A stretch of 64,000 nt of DNA from Photobacterium swingsii (GCF_024346715.1 NZ_AP024853.1:1240001-1304000); one strand, 5' to 3'. Counted from the stretch's first letter, positions 17,650 through 27,531 are shown. Made by a program: numbers and translations. Notes: generated by a model from the sequence alone, not told the origin.

Positions 17650-19146
17650 CTAATCAAACTCAACCAAGTTCTTCTCATATTGATCAAACTGCGCTTCCAC
17701 TTCACTTGAAGCATTACCCGTCAGTGAGCTTATCGCAATAATAGAGATTGTCGCCAAGATGAATCCAGGTACAATTTCGTAAAGGTCGAAAATACCACCG
17801 TTAAGTTGCTTCCAAATCACAACTGTCATCGCACCCACGACAATACCAGCCAACGCGCCATTACGGTTCATGCCTTTCCAGTAAAGGCTTAATAGCAGAG
17901 CAGGACCAAACGCAGCACCAAAGCCCGCCCATGCATAAGACACTAGGCCCAGTACTGAGCTATCTGGGTTCATGGCAAGTACCAATGCCACAATAGAAAG
18001 GATAATCACAGCAGCACGTCCAACCGTTACGATTTCATCTTGAGAGGCTTGTGGACGGAATACTTGCTTATAAAAATCTTCAGCCAATGCTGATGACGAT
18101 ACCAATAGCTGTGAATCAGCCGTACTCATGATCGCCGCCAAGATAGCCGCAAGTAAAATACCAGCGATAACAGGGTGGAACATAGAGTTAACCAATAGCA
18201 TGAAGATTTTCTCGCCATCCGCCAAATCACCCGCCAGTTGGTTATCTACATATAAGATCCCTACTAAGCCAACAAGAATTGCTCCCGCCATAGACAACGC
18301 AGTCCATACCACGGCAATACGACGCGCCGTTGCAATATCAGCATTTGAACGTGTTGCTTTAAAACGGGCAAGGATGTGCGGCTGACCAAAGTAACCTAGC
18401 CCCCATGCAGCCAATGAAATGATCGCAATCGCAGATAAAGGCTCACCTTTCACATCATTAAACAGCGTCATCAGTTCTGGGTTTTTCAGCTCAAGCGCAG
18501 CCGTTAAGTCGCCCACACCACCATTCATTGCTGCAATCGGCACGATTAACAGAGCGGCCGACATTAATAGTCCTTGCACCAAGTCTGTCCACGATACCGC
18601 TAAGAAACCACCAAATAAGGTGTAAGACACGACACACACAGTACCAACAATAACGGCAATGGTGTAATCAAGACCAAACACAGTTTCAAAAAGTTTACCG
18701 CCTGCAACTAAACCTGAACTGGTGTAGAAAAGGAAGAAGAGCAAAATGAAGAAAGCTGAAATGGTTTGGATCAGTTTCGATTTATCATCAAAACGACGAG
18801 CTAAAAACTCAGGTAATGTCAGCGCGTTGTCGGTTGTAATACTGTACGTACGTAACCGTTTTGCACAGATAAGCCAGTTTAGCCAAGTCCCCAAGAGTAG
18901 GCCACCTGCGAGCCAAAATGACTCGATACCCGCCGCATATGCATAACCGGGTAGCCCCAATAGCAACCAACCACTCATGTCTGACGCACCAGCAGATAAA
19001 GCTGCAGGCCAAGGCCCAAGTGTGCGCCCACCTAAGAAGTAATCGGCGGAGTTTGATGTTCGCTTATAAGCAATATAGCCAATGGCCATCATAGCGATCA
19101 GGTAAGTAATAAACGTACCTGTTATCGCAAAGCTGTTTTCTATCAT
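17650..19146 (-). CDS. putP: Sodium/proline symporter PutP
   Basis: 498 residues, matching E. coli PutP (502). A solute:sodium symporter with about 13 TM helices. Diagnostic segments include SNSADYFLGGRTLGPWPAAL, SAGASDMSGWLLLGLPGYAY (TM2 Na/proline site) and SWTDLVQGLLM. It imports proline with Na+ across the inner membrane to feed PutA. It lies downstream of, and co-oriented with, the ALDH-like gene and putA, so the trio probably forms a proline-utilisation unit. AGGG precedes the ATG by eight bases. Confidence 0.96.
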   Translation of the reverse strand: MIENSFAITGTFITYLIAMMAIGYIAYKRTSNSADYFLGGRTLGPWPAALSAGASDMSGWLLLGLPGYAYAAGIESFWLAGGLLLGTWLNWLICAKRLRTYSITTDNALTLPEFLARRFDDKSKLIQTISAFFILLFFLFYTSSGLVAGGKLFETVFGLDYTIAVIVGTVCVVSYTLFGGFLAVSWTDLVQGLLMSAALLIVPIAAMNGGVGDLTAALELKNPELMTLFNDVKGEPLSAIAIISLAAWGLGYFGQPHILARFKATRSNADIATARRIAVVWTALSMAGAILVGLVGILYVDNQLAGDLADGEKIFMLLVNSMFHPVIAGILLAAILAAIMSTADSQLLVSSSALAEDFYKQVFRPQASQDEIVTVGRAAVIILSIVALVLAMNPDSSVLGLVSYAWAGFGAAFGPALLLSLYWKGMNRNGALAGIVVGAMTVVIWKQLNGGIFDLYEIVPGFILATISIIAISSLTGNASSEVEAQFDQYEKNLVEFD

Positions 19147-19321
19147 TCTAGAGTTCCCTCACTGATAGTCCCAGTCATAGCTGGGACTTTGGTTATAACC
19201 TTTGATGCTTTTCATCAATAGGTATCTTGCAACCCACGTGTCACTGCCATTCATCCGTTTCATACGCCATGGTTAATAACACCAAAACGGTCATAAATTG
19301 CAGGGCACGTGAAAGTGGTTG

Positions 19322-20020
19322 TTAGTGTTCTTCCCCGCTGCCAAGCTCCAACAAGGTGGCATTCCCGCCGACAGCAGTGATATTAATGGTACGAGTGCGT
19401 TCAGTAATAAAACGCATGGAATAAGTTGGGCTACCAATTACAGGCAACTGCGTACAATCGGTTTCAGCAATCAACTGCGCCAATAAACCATTACGTTCCG
19501 CTAATTGACGAGCCAAACACTGAGCCGTACTTGCCTGTCCAGCAAAAGTAATACCTGCAACCTCGGTATTCGCCACCAGTGCTGTTAACTGTTCATGCTC
19601 GGCACTTTGCACAACATTCAGTGGACATCCTGCGAGTGTCAGCTGATTAATGACATTGCCAGCTTGTAAGCTCGCATTAATGGGTAGGCATAAAATGACA
19701 CTGTTACCATTCACTAATGCAGCTGAAAGTTGCCCGATAATGGCCACCTCAGTCGCATCCTCATCGCCAGTGACGACCAAGGTGCCGCGACCTGCGCTAT
19801 AAAGCTCATTGGTTTCCCCCGTAGGGCCTGGCATTAGTAAGGTTTCGCCAACATGCTCTTGTGCATTCAAGCATTGAAAGGCAACCATTTTCTGGCTGTT
19901 TTCATTAAGGCTGTTTGCCCATGTCGTCAAAATACGCGTGCGTTGCTCGTAGCCAAGTGCATTCCAGTTTTCCCACGCGGCTGCGCTATTGTTTACCAAC
20001 GTTTGAATTTGATTCTTCAT
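19322..20020 (-). CDS. Free-standing ALDH-like domain related to the PutA C-terminus
   Basis: 232 residues, AAGGA seven bases before the ATG. The sequence resembles part of an aldehyde dehydrogenase (LMPGPTGETNELYSAGRGTL, LVNGNSVILCLPINASLQAG, VAGITFAGQAST) but lacks the catalytic Cys/Glu motifs and is half length. It matches the C-terminal ALDH-superfamily domain that some long PutA proteins carry to complete oligomerisation and channel closure. Lying 36 bases behind a short-form putA, it probably acts in trans with PutA; databases often label it P5C dehydrogenase. It is very unlikely to be catalytic. Confidence 0.75.
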   Translation of the reverse strand: MKNQIQTLVNNSAAAWENWNALGYEQRTRILTTWANSLNENSQKMVAFQCLNAQEHVGETLLMPGPTGETNELYSAGRGTLVVTGDEDATEVAIIGQLSAALVNGNSVILCLPINASLQAGNVINQLTLAGCPLNVVQSAEHEQLTALVANTEVAGITFAGQASTAQCLARQLAERNGLLAQLIAETDCTQLPVIGSPTYSMRFITERTRTINITAVGGNATLLELGSGEEH

Positions 20021-20056
20021 TTCTATGTCCTTGATCGGTTATTGGCTTGACACGTA

Positions 20057-23000
20057 TTACACGGCGTAAACATCTTGTGTGAAACGATACAAGTAGTGTG
20101 GTCCACCGGCTTTAGGACCTGTACCTGATAACCCCTGTCCACCAAACGGTTGTACGCCAACCACAGCACCAACTTGATCACGGTTGATATAACAGTTACC
20201 CACACGCATACGTTGTTCTATGTAGCTATACGTGCGCTCATTACGACTGTGTACACCCAGCGTTAAGCCAAATCCTGTATGGTTTATTTGATCAATGACT
20301 TGGTCGAGTTTGCCTGCTTCAAATCGCACCACGTGCAAAATCGGTCCAAAGTTTTCGTTTTCTAATACATCAATATTGCTTATTTCAAAGGCGGTCGGCG
20401 CAACGAAATCCCCAAACTGACAAGCATCTGGTAACTCTGCTTGAGCAATTAATGTCGCGCGGTTTTTCAATGATTGGATATGGGTAACAAGCTTATTGCG
20501 CGCCGTTTTGTCAATCACAGGACCAACATCCGTGCTGTGCAACTCAGGACGACCCACTGACAATTCCGCCATCGCGCCTTTGATCAAGCCAACAATGCGA
20601 TCGGCGATATCTTGTTGAACAAAGAGTACGCGCAGAGCTGAACAACGCTGACCTGCAGAGGCAAACGCTGAGCGAACCACATCACGCACCACTTGCTCTG
20701 GCAGTGCCGTACTATCGACGATCATGGCATTTTGTCCGCCAGTCTCAGCCACAAACGGAACAGGCTCACAATCACGGGCAACTAAAGTGCGGTTAATACG
20801 CTGTGCTGTTTCTGTCGAGCCTGTAAAAGCCACACCAGCGATACGAATATCCGACGTTAATGCCGTCCCCACTTCGGCGCCTGTACCTGGTAGTAATTGA
20901 ATCACTCCGCTAGGAACCCCGGCTTCAAGCATCATTTCGATAGCTCTAAACGCAATGATCGATGTTTGCTCAGCAGGTTTTGCCACCACAGTATTACCCG
21001 CGACTAATGCCGCAGAGACTTGGCCTAAGAAAATCGCCAGTGGGAAGTTCCATGGGCTGATACAGGCAAACACACCACGGCCTTGGTAAGTCAGCTGTTT
21101 CGTTGATCCATCATAGGCTTCGATAACATGAGGTTGCGCAAATTCAGTGGCCGCTTGATGGGCATAAAAACGGCAGAAATCAACCGCTTCACGAATTTCA
21201 TCAATGCCATCTTGAATCGTCTTACCAGCTTCACGGTGGCAAAGTGCAATCAGTTCACCCGTGTTAGCTTCTAGTAAGTCAGCTAAACGATCTAAACAAG
21301 CAGCACGCTCTGCGACAGGTGTTTGTGACCATGCCGGGTAGGCATTCGATGCAAGATCAATCGCTTCAATCACCAAATCGCGCGACGCAAAACTCACTTC
21401 ACCCACAGATTCACGGCGATCATAAGGTGCTGTGATCGCTTGCGTCTCACTGATTCTTAATTCACTCGTGGCGGGAGCACCCATTACGCGCTCACCGTTA
21501 ACAAGTGGGCCCGCTTGCCATTGGGTCTCAGCAAACGCATCAATCGACGCTTTAAATGGGGTCCATTCCGATTCAATATCGATATTGATCCCTGCTGAGT
21601 TTTGACGAGACTCACCAAAAATTGCAGGCGGTAACGCAATCAAACCATTGTGTAAACTAGGGCGTGATTGAAGAATATCGACAGGGTGTTCAGTCAAGGT
21701 CTCAATCGGGCAATCAGCATCAACAAGACGGTGGACAAAAGAACTGTTAGCCCCGTTTTCAAGTAAACGACGCACTAAATACGGCAGTAGATCTTTATGA
21801 CTCCCTACTGGGGCATAAATGCGAACATTGGTTTGGTACATGTCCATCGCATGGTTATAAAGTGCATCCCCCATGCCATGCAGACGTTGAAATTCAAAAT
21901 CTTTATGTGCAGCCATGGCAACAATAGCAGAGACAGTATGGGCATTATGACTTGCAAACTGCGGGTAAATCAGGCCACGAAGGTGAGGTGCCAGCAGTAA
22001 ACGCGCACAAGCAAGGTATGAAGTATCCGTTCCTTCTTTGCGCGTAAAGACAGGGTAACCAGCATACCCACTTTGCTGTGACATCTTCAGTTCGCTATCC
22101 CAGTACGCCCCTTTCACTAAGCGCAATGGGATCACGTCACCTTGCTGCTTACTTAGCGCGGCTAACCAAGCAAGGACAGGAAGTGCGCGCTTAGAATAAG
22201 ACTGCACAACCAAACCAAAACGTCCCCACCCCTTCACGTCGTCAGAACGGTACAGCTTTTCAAACAGTTTCAACGATAGCTCTAGGCGATCTGCTTCTTC
22301 AGCATCAATCGTGATACCGACATTCAATTCACGCGCACGGGCTAATAGCGAGAGTACTGATTGATACATCTCGCTGAGTACGCGTTCTTCATTCGCAACA
22401 TCGTAGCGCGGGTGCAACGCCGACAATTTAATCGATACCGTAGGATCAGGAGATTTAGAATTACGATAGCTGTCTCGGCCCACCGCCTCGATCGCCATGA
22501 TGTAGTCTTTGTAATATTTATGAGCATCTTGTTGAGTAAGCGCCGCCTCACCCAACATATCAAAGGAGTATGTAAAGCCCAGATCGCGTTTGTCTTTTCC
22601 GTTCTTCATTGCTTCGGTAATGCTGCGGCCCAATACAAATTGGTGTCCCATGATCTTCATTGCCTGATTCATGGCTTGACGGATCACAGGCTCAGACATT
22701 TTATTAACGAGGCGATTGATCGCATGACTTGGCTGACCATCAGCCTTCGCATCCATAGTGACCACTTTTCCCGTTAGCATTAGTCCCCATGTGGACGCAT
22801 TCACAAACAAGGACTCTGAATTTTTCAGGTGAGACTTCCAATCCGCTACGCTGAGTTTGTCACGAATAAGTGCATCCGCCGTTGCTGCATCTGGAATACG
22901 CATGAGCGCTTCAGCCAAACACATCAATAAAATGCCTTCTTTTGTATCTAGGCTGTATTCAAGCAGCAAAGCATCAATCATTTGTACCGCAGTTTTGTCT

Positions 23001-23197
23001 GCACGTACTCGTTCAATAAGCTCAGCAGCACTATCTGTAGTCTGTTTACGTTCTTGCTCAGATGGCTCAGCCATAGGAAGTAATTGGGCTAACCACTGCG
23101 ATTCATCCACTGAATATAATGGAGAAATTAACTGCCACAGCTCTGATAACGGCTTATCAATAAAAGATGGCTGAAGTGCATCTGCCGCATTAAACAT
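20057..23197 (-). CDS. putA: Bifunctional proline dehydrogenase / P5C dehydrogenase PutA (short form)
   Basis: 1046 residues from the ATG at 23197, seven bases behind GAGGG; an ATG at 23203 is too close to that site. The N-terminal half holds the FAD-binding proline dehydrogenase barrel (RLVKGAYWDSELKMSQQSGY, FATHN-like FASHNAHTVSA). The C-terminal half is an NAD aldehyde dehydrogenase with PWNFPLAIFLG, VAETGGQNAMIVDS and the catalytic Cys852 in SAGQRCSALR. It oxidises proline to glutamate. It lacks the ribbon-helix-helix repressor domain of E. coli PutA, so control must come from elsewhere, plausibly the AraC-type neighbour. Confidence 0.96.
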   Translation of the reverse strand: MFNAADALQPSFIDKPLSELWQLISPLYSVDESQWLAQLLPMAEPSEQERKQTTDSAAELIERVRADKTAVQMIDALLLEYSLDTKEGILLMCLAEALMRIPDAATADALIRDKLSVADWKSHLKNSESLFVNASTWGLMLTGKVVTMDAKADGQPSHAINRLVNKMSEPVIRQAMNQAMKIMGHQFVLGRSITEAMKNGKDKRDLGFTYSFDMLGEAALTQQDAHKYYKDYIMAIEAVGRDSYRNSKSPDPTVSIKLSALHPRYDVANEERVLSEMYQSVLSLLARARELNVGITIDAEEADRLELSLKLFEKLYRSDDVKGWGRFGLVVQSYSKRALPVLAWLAALSKQQGDVIPLRLVKGAYWDSELKMSQQSGYAGYPVFTRKEGTDTSYLACARLLLAPHLRGLIYPQFASHNAHTVSAIVAMAAHKDFEFQRLHGMGDALYNHAMDMYQTNVRIYAPVGSHKDLLPYLVRRLLENGANSSFVHRLVDADCPIETLTEHPVDILQSRPSLHNGLIALPPAIFGESRQNSAGINIDIESEWTPFKASIDAFAETQWQAGPLVNGERVMGAPATSELRISETQAITAPYDRRESVGEVSFASRDLVIEAIDLASNAYPAWSQTPVAERAACLDRLADLLEANTGELIALCHREAGKTIQDGIDEIREAVDFCRFYAHQAATEFAQPHVIEAYDGSTKQLTYQGRGVFACISPWNFPLAIFLGQVSAALVAGNTVVAKPAEQTSIIAFRAIEMMLEAGVPSGVIQLLPGTGAEVGTALTSDIRIAGVAFTGSTETAQRINRTLVARDCEPVPFVAETGGQNAMIVDSTALPEQVVRDVVRSAFASAGQRCSALRVLFVQQDIADRIVGLIKGAMAELSVGRPELHSTDVGPVIDKTARNKLVTHIQSLKNRATLIAQAELPDACQFGDFVAPTAFEISNIDVLENENFGPILHVVRFEAGKLDQVIDQINHTGFGLTLGVHSRNERTYSYIEQRMRVGNCYINRDQVGAVVGVQPFGGQGLSGTGPKAGGPHYLYRFTQDVYAV

Positions 23198-23593
23198 AAT
23201 CATTCCCTCAATAATGGTTCTTGATATAACCACAATAAATGTTACACCAGTGTTACTATTGAGGGATCATATTTTCAGCCACTCACTTAGTCTTGCTATA
23301 TTCTCCGATATTTTTTAGAAAAAGTCCGTTTTTTAACAAAATCAGACACAGAACAGCAGCTTTTTATGCTGTTTTTTAATAAATAACTCTTAAAACGCTC
23401 ACTTGCACAGCGTACAAAATGAAAATAAACCAGTCCTTGGTAGTAAAATGCCGTATAAGCATGAATATAAAGAGGGGAAAAACTAGGTATGCAGAAGGTG
23501 TATATAAAAAGAAGGGCGTCTACTTCCAGTCCCTTTAATTAATCAGCAAAAATGGTTTGCTAATGAATGAGGGCGGTTATAAGTGGGTACAAC
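23198..23593. other. putA upstream region
   Basis: 396 bp between putA and the co-oriented AraC-type regulator. AT-rich, with direct-repeat-like GTTACACCAGTGTTACTA near 23241-23258, a plausible regulator site for putA. No gene or terminator is evident. Confidence 0.35.
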
Positions 23594-24379
23594 TCACAGT
23601 GCCTTACGGTATTTAGCTGGTGGCATACCGTAACAACGAGAAAATGCTTGAGTAAAACTACTCTGGCTACCAAAGCCACACGACTGAGCAACCTGCGCCA
23701 AGCTCAAGCTGGATTCAGTGAGTAGCTGTTTGGCCAAATCGAGCCTTTTTTGCAAAACATAGTGATGAGGTGTCATACCCGTTTGCGCTTTAAACAACAA
23801 ATGGAATTGACTTTCGCCAAGGTAAACCAAACCAGCAAGCTGCATAACAGATATTTTCCGTGTGATATGCTGAAGGATATACTGATCAACAATATCCATA
23901 TTCAAACGCGGTAAATGGCGGTCTGATGCAACAGGCTTAAAGTGACGCTGTAACACACACATCAAAGTATCTGTACAAGCTCTACTTAGTAATAAATCAT
24001 CAGGGCTTGCCATCATTTCAGCCGTCAGCGCTTTGATCAGCGTTTGAACTTGCGTATCAAGATGGAAATAACTTGACTGCGTAAATAAGCGTTCGACTCT
24101 TTCAGTCGCATACTCATGCGGCGCGACGACTTCAGGCACATTCAGTACTAAAATTTCATTTTTACCCAACCCAGAAAAAGCGTGTTCTGAGTCAGCACTC
24201 ACTAAGCAGCCTTGACCTGGACCGACCAAATTGCCATAGCCTTCAATATCAAATTCAGTCTGACCAGACAATCCAATCACGACTTGGTTGTAGCCATGAT
24301 TATGATGCGCCATTTGTTCTGGCAACATGACAATTTCAGAGGGTTTATATTTTTCAGCCATAATATTCAGGTCATTCAT
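23594..24379 (-). CDS. putR: AraC-family regulator, probable proline-utilisation activator
   Basis: 261 residues. An N-terminal cupin-like sensor (MAHHNHGYNQVVIGLSGQTE, LVGPGQGCLVSADSEHAF) precedes the two C-terminal AraC helix-turn-helix motifs (ISVMQLAGLVYLGESQFH; LSLAQVAQSCGFGSQSSFTQ, then AFSRCYGMPPAKYRK). It lies directly upstream of putA in the same direction. An AraC-type activator called PutR controls put genes in Vibrio, and because this PutA lacks its own repressor domain that assignment fits. The symbol is from context, not a proven match. Iteron repeats begin about 170 bp upstream. Confidence 0.75.
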   Translation of the reverse strand: MNDLNIMAEKYKPSEIVMLPEQMAHHNHGYNQVVIGLSGQTEFDIEGYGNLVGPGQGCLVSADSEHAFSGLGKNEILVLNVPEVVAPHEYATERVERLFTQSSYFHLDTQVQTLIKALTAEMMASPDDLLLSRACTDTLMCVLQRHFKPVASDRHLPRLNMDIVDQYILQHITRKISVMQLAGLVYLGESQFHLLFKAQTGMTPHHYVLQKRLDLAKQLLTESSLSLAQVAQSCGFGSQSSFTQAFSRCYGMPPAKYRKAL

Positions 24380-24545
24380 CTAATTGGCTTTGTTGAGGAA
24401 GCAAAGATTACTACATAATGCAGCAAAAGCGAAAAAGCAGTGCCGAGTGCAACGAACTCTGCTGCATTGTTACACTCACAGCCAGTATCACGGCCTAATT
24501 GCCCCCCCTGACTGATATTACCCTGTATATCTCTCTATTAATAAT

Positions 24546-24983
24546 GGAACAATGATCAAGAGAAGCCAATGTTACGGGAAGTGTTATTTCAATTTTAACA
24601 AGTCTCGATTCTGCCTTGATAACATAGGGATTCACGAAGTTTACGCTTATCATGGCTTTTATCGTTCCACAGTCCTCAATCACAGCCAATCAACAACAAG
24701 CAATTAAAAATCAACTACTTATCATAATTACAGCCTTGATCATCGTTCCTTATATTTAGTCATGCCTCCAAAGCTAGCTATTCGAAGATCTAAATACATT
24801 TACACCAGCTTGATCATCTTTCCTAAAAGCACAGGGATCAACATCAAGATCTCACTTGATCATAGTTCCAGTCGAATCTACACCTTCCGTTAACTGGTCG
24901 CTCTTGATCATCGTTCTGTTGATTTTAAAGGGCTGCAAAGCCACTAAGCTGAGTTACACCTTTAATATTCTGATAATTGTTCC
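24546..24983. repeat. Distal RctB-type iteron cluster
   Basis: Six copies of the origin iteron TTGATCATNGTTCC lie in this gene-free stretch: 24546-24559 (inverted), 24736-24749, 24810-24823, 24856-24869, 24904-24917, and a degenerate copy 24970-24983 with GATA for GATC. Five contain a Dam site. Spacing is irregular (46-74 bp between direct copies), unlike the 23-bp register at the origin, so this is more likely an RctB-binding regulatory or titration site than an origin. The last copy lies about 140 bp ahead of the AEC transporter start. Confidence 0.85.
24570..24608 (+). promoter_or_regulatory. 39-mer-like element in the distal cluster
   Basis: TTACGGGAAGTGTTATTTCA from 24572 continues as ATTTT. 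It matches the origin element at 43941 in about 20 of 24 positions by eye (shared TTACGG, AGTGT and TTCAATTT). In the V. cholerae system such 39-mers are inhibitory RctB sites. Boundaries are approximate. Confidence 0.65.
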
Positions 24984-25123
24984 ACTTCAGTCCTTGGCAT
25001 AGAACTCAGGAGATCGAAATAAGATCACCAACACTCCTGCTATGGCCCATATATTTATCAATAAGTCATACATTTGCTCTTACATTCTGTGGTACAACAA
25101 CCAAGAAGGCGCAAGGAGTGACC

Positions 25124-26077
25124 ATGTACGCATTTATCGATCAGCTATTATTTTCTATTTCAGTAACCGGCCCTATTTTTATCATGCTAGCGCTCGGGGT
25201 GATCCTAAAATCAAAAGGCTTAATCGATGAAAAGTTTACCGAAAGCGGCTCACGCCTAGTCTTCAATGTCACCCTTCCAGCTTTACTTTTCCTCAGTGTA
25301 GTCAAAGCCGATCTACAACAAGCCGGTCACTTTCAAATGGTTACTTTTGCGCTGATTGGCAACTTGATGTTATTTGGGTTATTCGAACTATTAAGCGGAA
25401 CGATGATCAAGAAGCGATCCGATATTGGGGTCGTAGTACAAGGATCGTTTCGTGCCAATACTGGCATTATCGGCCTTGCTTATGCTGCAAATGCGTATGG
25501 TGAAGCGGGGTTAGTGATCGGTTCATTATATGTGGCTGCTATTACAGTACTTTATAATATTTTGGCGGTGATCACGCTCACTCGCCATTCTGAAACCAAT
25601 ACCCAGTTAAACCTTCGTCAGCTATTGCGATCCATTATCCGCAACCCCCTTATTATTAGTATTGTCGTAGCAATACCTATCTCTTACTTGCACATAGAAT
25701 TACCCGCAATTCTACTGCAATCGGGGCGCTACTTTGCCGATATGACTTTACCTCTCGCTCTATTGTGCACAGGTGCCAGTTTGGATTTCAGACAGCTCAA
25801 GCAAGAATCAACCAGTGCTAATGTGGCAAGTATAGGACGGTTAGTAATAGCGCCAGCCATTTTAACAAGCACAGGATATCTGCTTGGTTTCAGAGATATC
25901 GAACTAGGGATTATATTTTTAATGTCTGCAGCGCCAACGGCGGCGGCAAGCTATGTCATGGCACACTCTATGGGAGCAAATGCCAAATTAGCAGCGAATA
26001 TCATTGCCTTGACAACCATAGCATCCACCTTTACTTGCAGTCTTGGGATCACATTACTTAATGTGTGGACAAAATAA
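25124..26077 (+). CDS. AEC-family permease
   Basis: 317 residues from the ATG at 25124, with AAGGAG five bases upstream; an in-frame extension to 24977 would run through the last iteron and is rejected. Ten hydrophobic segments form the auxin-efflux-carrier fold: SVTGPIFIMLALGVILKSKG, then SRLVFNVTLPALLFLSV in the first half; TLPLALLCTGASLDF and a C-terminal SAAPTAAASYVMAHSMGANA in the second. Bacterial members move malate, malonate or other organic acids. No substrate can be assigned; iteron sites upstream raise the question of replication-linked effects on expression. Confidence 0.87.
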   Translation: MYAFIDQLLFSISVTGPIFIMLALGVILKSKGLIDEKFTESGSRLVFNVTLPALLFLSVVKADLQQAGHFQMVTFALIGNLMLFGLFELLSGTMIKKRSDIGVVVQGSFRANTGIIGLAYAANAYGEAGLVIGSLYVAAITVLYNILAVITLTRHSETNTQLNLRQLLRSIIRNPLIISIVVAIPISYLHIELPAILLQSGRYFADMTLPLALLCTGASLDFRQLKQESTSANVASIGRLVIAPAILTSTGYLLGFRDIELGIIFLMSAAPTAAASYVMAHSMGANAKLAANIIALTTIASTFTCSLGITLLNVWTK

Positions 26078-26092
26078 CAGCAAAAACCAATT

Positions 26093-26111
26093 GATAATGA
26101 TTCTCAGTTAC
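26093..26111. promoter_or_regulatory. Candidate Fur box upstream of the metal exporter
   Basis: GATAATGATTCTCAGTTAC matches 14 of 19 positions of GATAATGATAATCATTATC, with the left half perfect. It is 56 bp ahead of the putative heavy-metal exporter. Confidence 0.5.
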
Positions 26112-26166
26112 AGTTTAATAGACTCAACGAAATTAATGCCACAACTGGCGCAGTGGAGTCTTCTTA

Positions 26167-27357
26167 ATGGCATCTTTACAAAAAGCATTATATAACCAGC
26201 TTCAAATACATCATTGGCGTATCGCAAACAAACGCCTGATCCTCCCAGTGATCTTATTTGCATTACTCGCTGTTCCATCAACGCGCGCGCTCACCGTTAC
26301 TGTGCTGTCAGATGCTTTTTGGCAAGTTGCCGCTTATGTTGCAGCCACATTAACCCTGTACCATATCATCGCCAGCAAGATGAACCAGCAGAGCAAACTA
26401 AAATCACTGCTCGATAGTCATTCACGCTATCAAGTTGTTTTTGCTGCACTAATGGGGGCTCTCCCTGGCTGCGGTGGTGCTATTGTTGTGATCACGCAAT
26501 ATGTCCGCGGCCAGCTTAGCTTCGGCGCTGTTGTTGCAGTGTTAACCGCAACCATGGGTGATGCGGCTTTTTTACTGTTAGCAGCCGAGCCTAGTACAGG
26601 GCTGTTAATGATGGCTATCGGTTGTGCTGTTGGCCTTATATCTGGCTGGATTGTGGATGCAACCCATGGCAGTAATTTCATGCGACCTGAGGTTAAGCAA
26701 GAACACACATCTGTGTGCTGCCAGCAATCAACAATCACTTCGCCAACGGTTTTAAAACTTCAAGGACAATTTTGGAAATGGGTGCTAGCACCTGCCATAG
26801 TGATCGCAATCATGGGATCACTCCAAATCGATATCGATCAGACCTTTATGCTCAGTGAAGGATCCATTGACATTATTGGTACCATTGCCGTTATCATGGC
26901 TTTACTACTGTGGGCGACATCGCGTGACATCACTGATTATGAATCTGCGGTTTCAGAAGATCCTAAACTCGCCTCTAGCCACATGTATCAACGAATAGCT
27001 CAGGACACTAACTTTGTTACAAGCTGGGTAATTGGTGCATTTTTAATTTTTGAACTCACCATTTTTTGGACTGGGGTCGATCTGCAAGGATTGTTCTCTA
27101 ACTGGGCGCTACTTATTCCCTTGATGGGCGTGATGATAGGTCTACTTCCTGGCTGTGGGCCGCAGATCATCGTCACCAGCCTCTACCTGTCTGGGGCGAT
27201 CCCAATGTCAGCACAGATAGGCAATGCAATTAGTAATGATGGTGACGCTCTCTTCCCTGCTATTGCCCTTGCTCCAAAAGCGGCACTTATCGCGACACTC
27301 TACTCAACACTACCCGCGATCATTGCCGCGTACGGTTACTTTTTCCTCTTTGAGTAA
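26167..27357 (+). CDS. Putative 10-TM heavy-metal exporter (ArsP_2-like)
   Basis: 396 residues with about ten TM helices in two halves. Each half carries a matching Gly/Pro/Cys motif: GALPGCGGAIVVITQYVRG near residue 97 and GLLPGCGPQIIVTSLYLSG near residue 322, the hallmark of the putative 10-TM metal-exporter family, which has been linked to manganese or arsenic handling. A His/Cys-containing hydrophilic loop (KQEHTSVCCQQS) lies between the halves. A candidate Fur box upstream suggests iron- or manganese-linked control. GGAG lies nine bases before the ATG. Metal identity is inferred. Confidence 0.8.
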   Translation: MASLQKALYNQLQIHHWRIANKRLILPVILFALLAVPSTRALTVTVLSDAFWQVAAYVAATLTLYHIIASKMNQQSKLKSLLDSHSRYQVVFAALMGALPGCGGAIVVITQYVRGQLSFGAVVAVLTATMGDAAFLLLAAEPSTGLLMMAIGCAVGLISGWIVDATHGSNFMRPEVKQEHTSVCCQQSTITSPTVLKLQGQFWKWVLAPAIVIAIMGSLQIDIDQTFMLSEGSIDIIGTIAVIMALLLWATSRDITDYESAVSEDPKLASSHMYQRIAQDTNFVTSWVIGAFLIFELTIFWTGVDLQGLFSNWALLIPLMGVMIGLLPGCGPQIIVTSLYLSGAIPMSAQIGNAISNDGDALFPAIALAPKAALIATLYSTLPAIIAAYGYFFLFE

Positions 27358-27395
27358 GCCAATTAATCGTCAGCTTAAGTTTTATTTATTTTAAG

Positions 27396-27427
27396 ACGCC
27401 TTTATGTATATTAAAGGCGTTTTTTTA
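27396..27427 (+). terminator. Terminator of the metal exporter gene
   Basis: ACGCCTTTA at 27396-27404 pairs with TAAAGGCGT at 27412-27420, followed by a run of Ts. Confidence 0.85.
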
Positions 27428-27531
27428 TTTCGGTGATAAACCGTAAATTGGCGATAAAAAGCACAACTTCCTACCCTTTTATAGATCCAGATCACACAAC
27501 AACACCAACCCACAAAGTGTCTTTAATGTCA

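Noticed and set aside
24546..24983. A second replication origin
   Set aside because: There is no DnaA box, no ATCA-rich unwinding zone and no 23-bp phasing, so a regulatory site is more likely.
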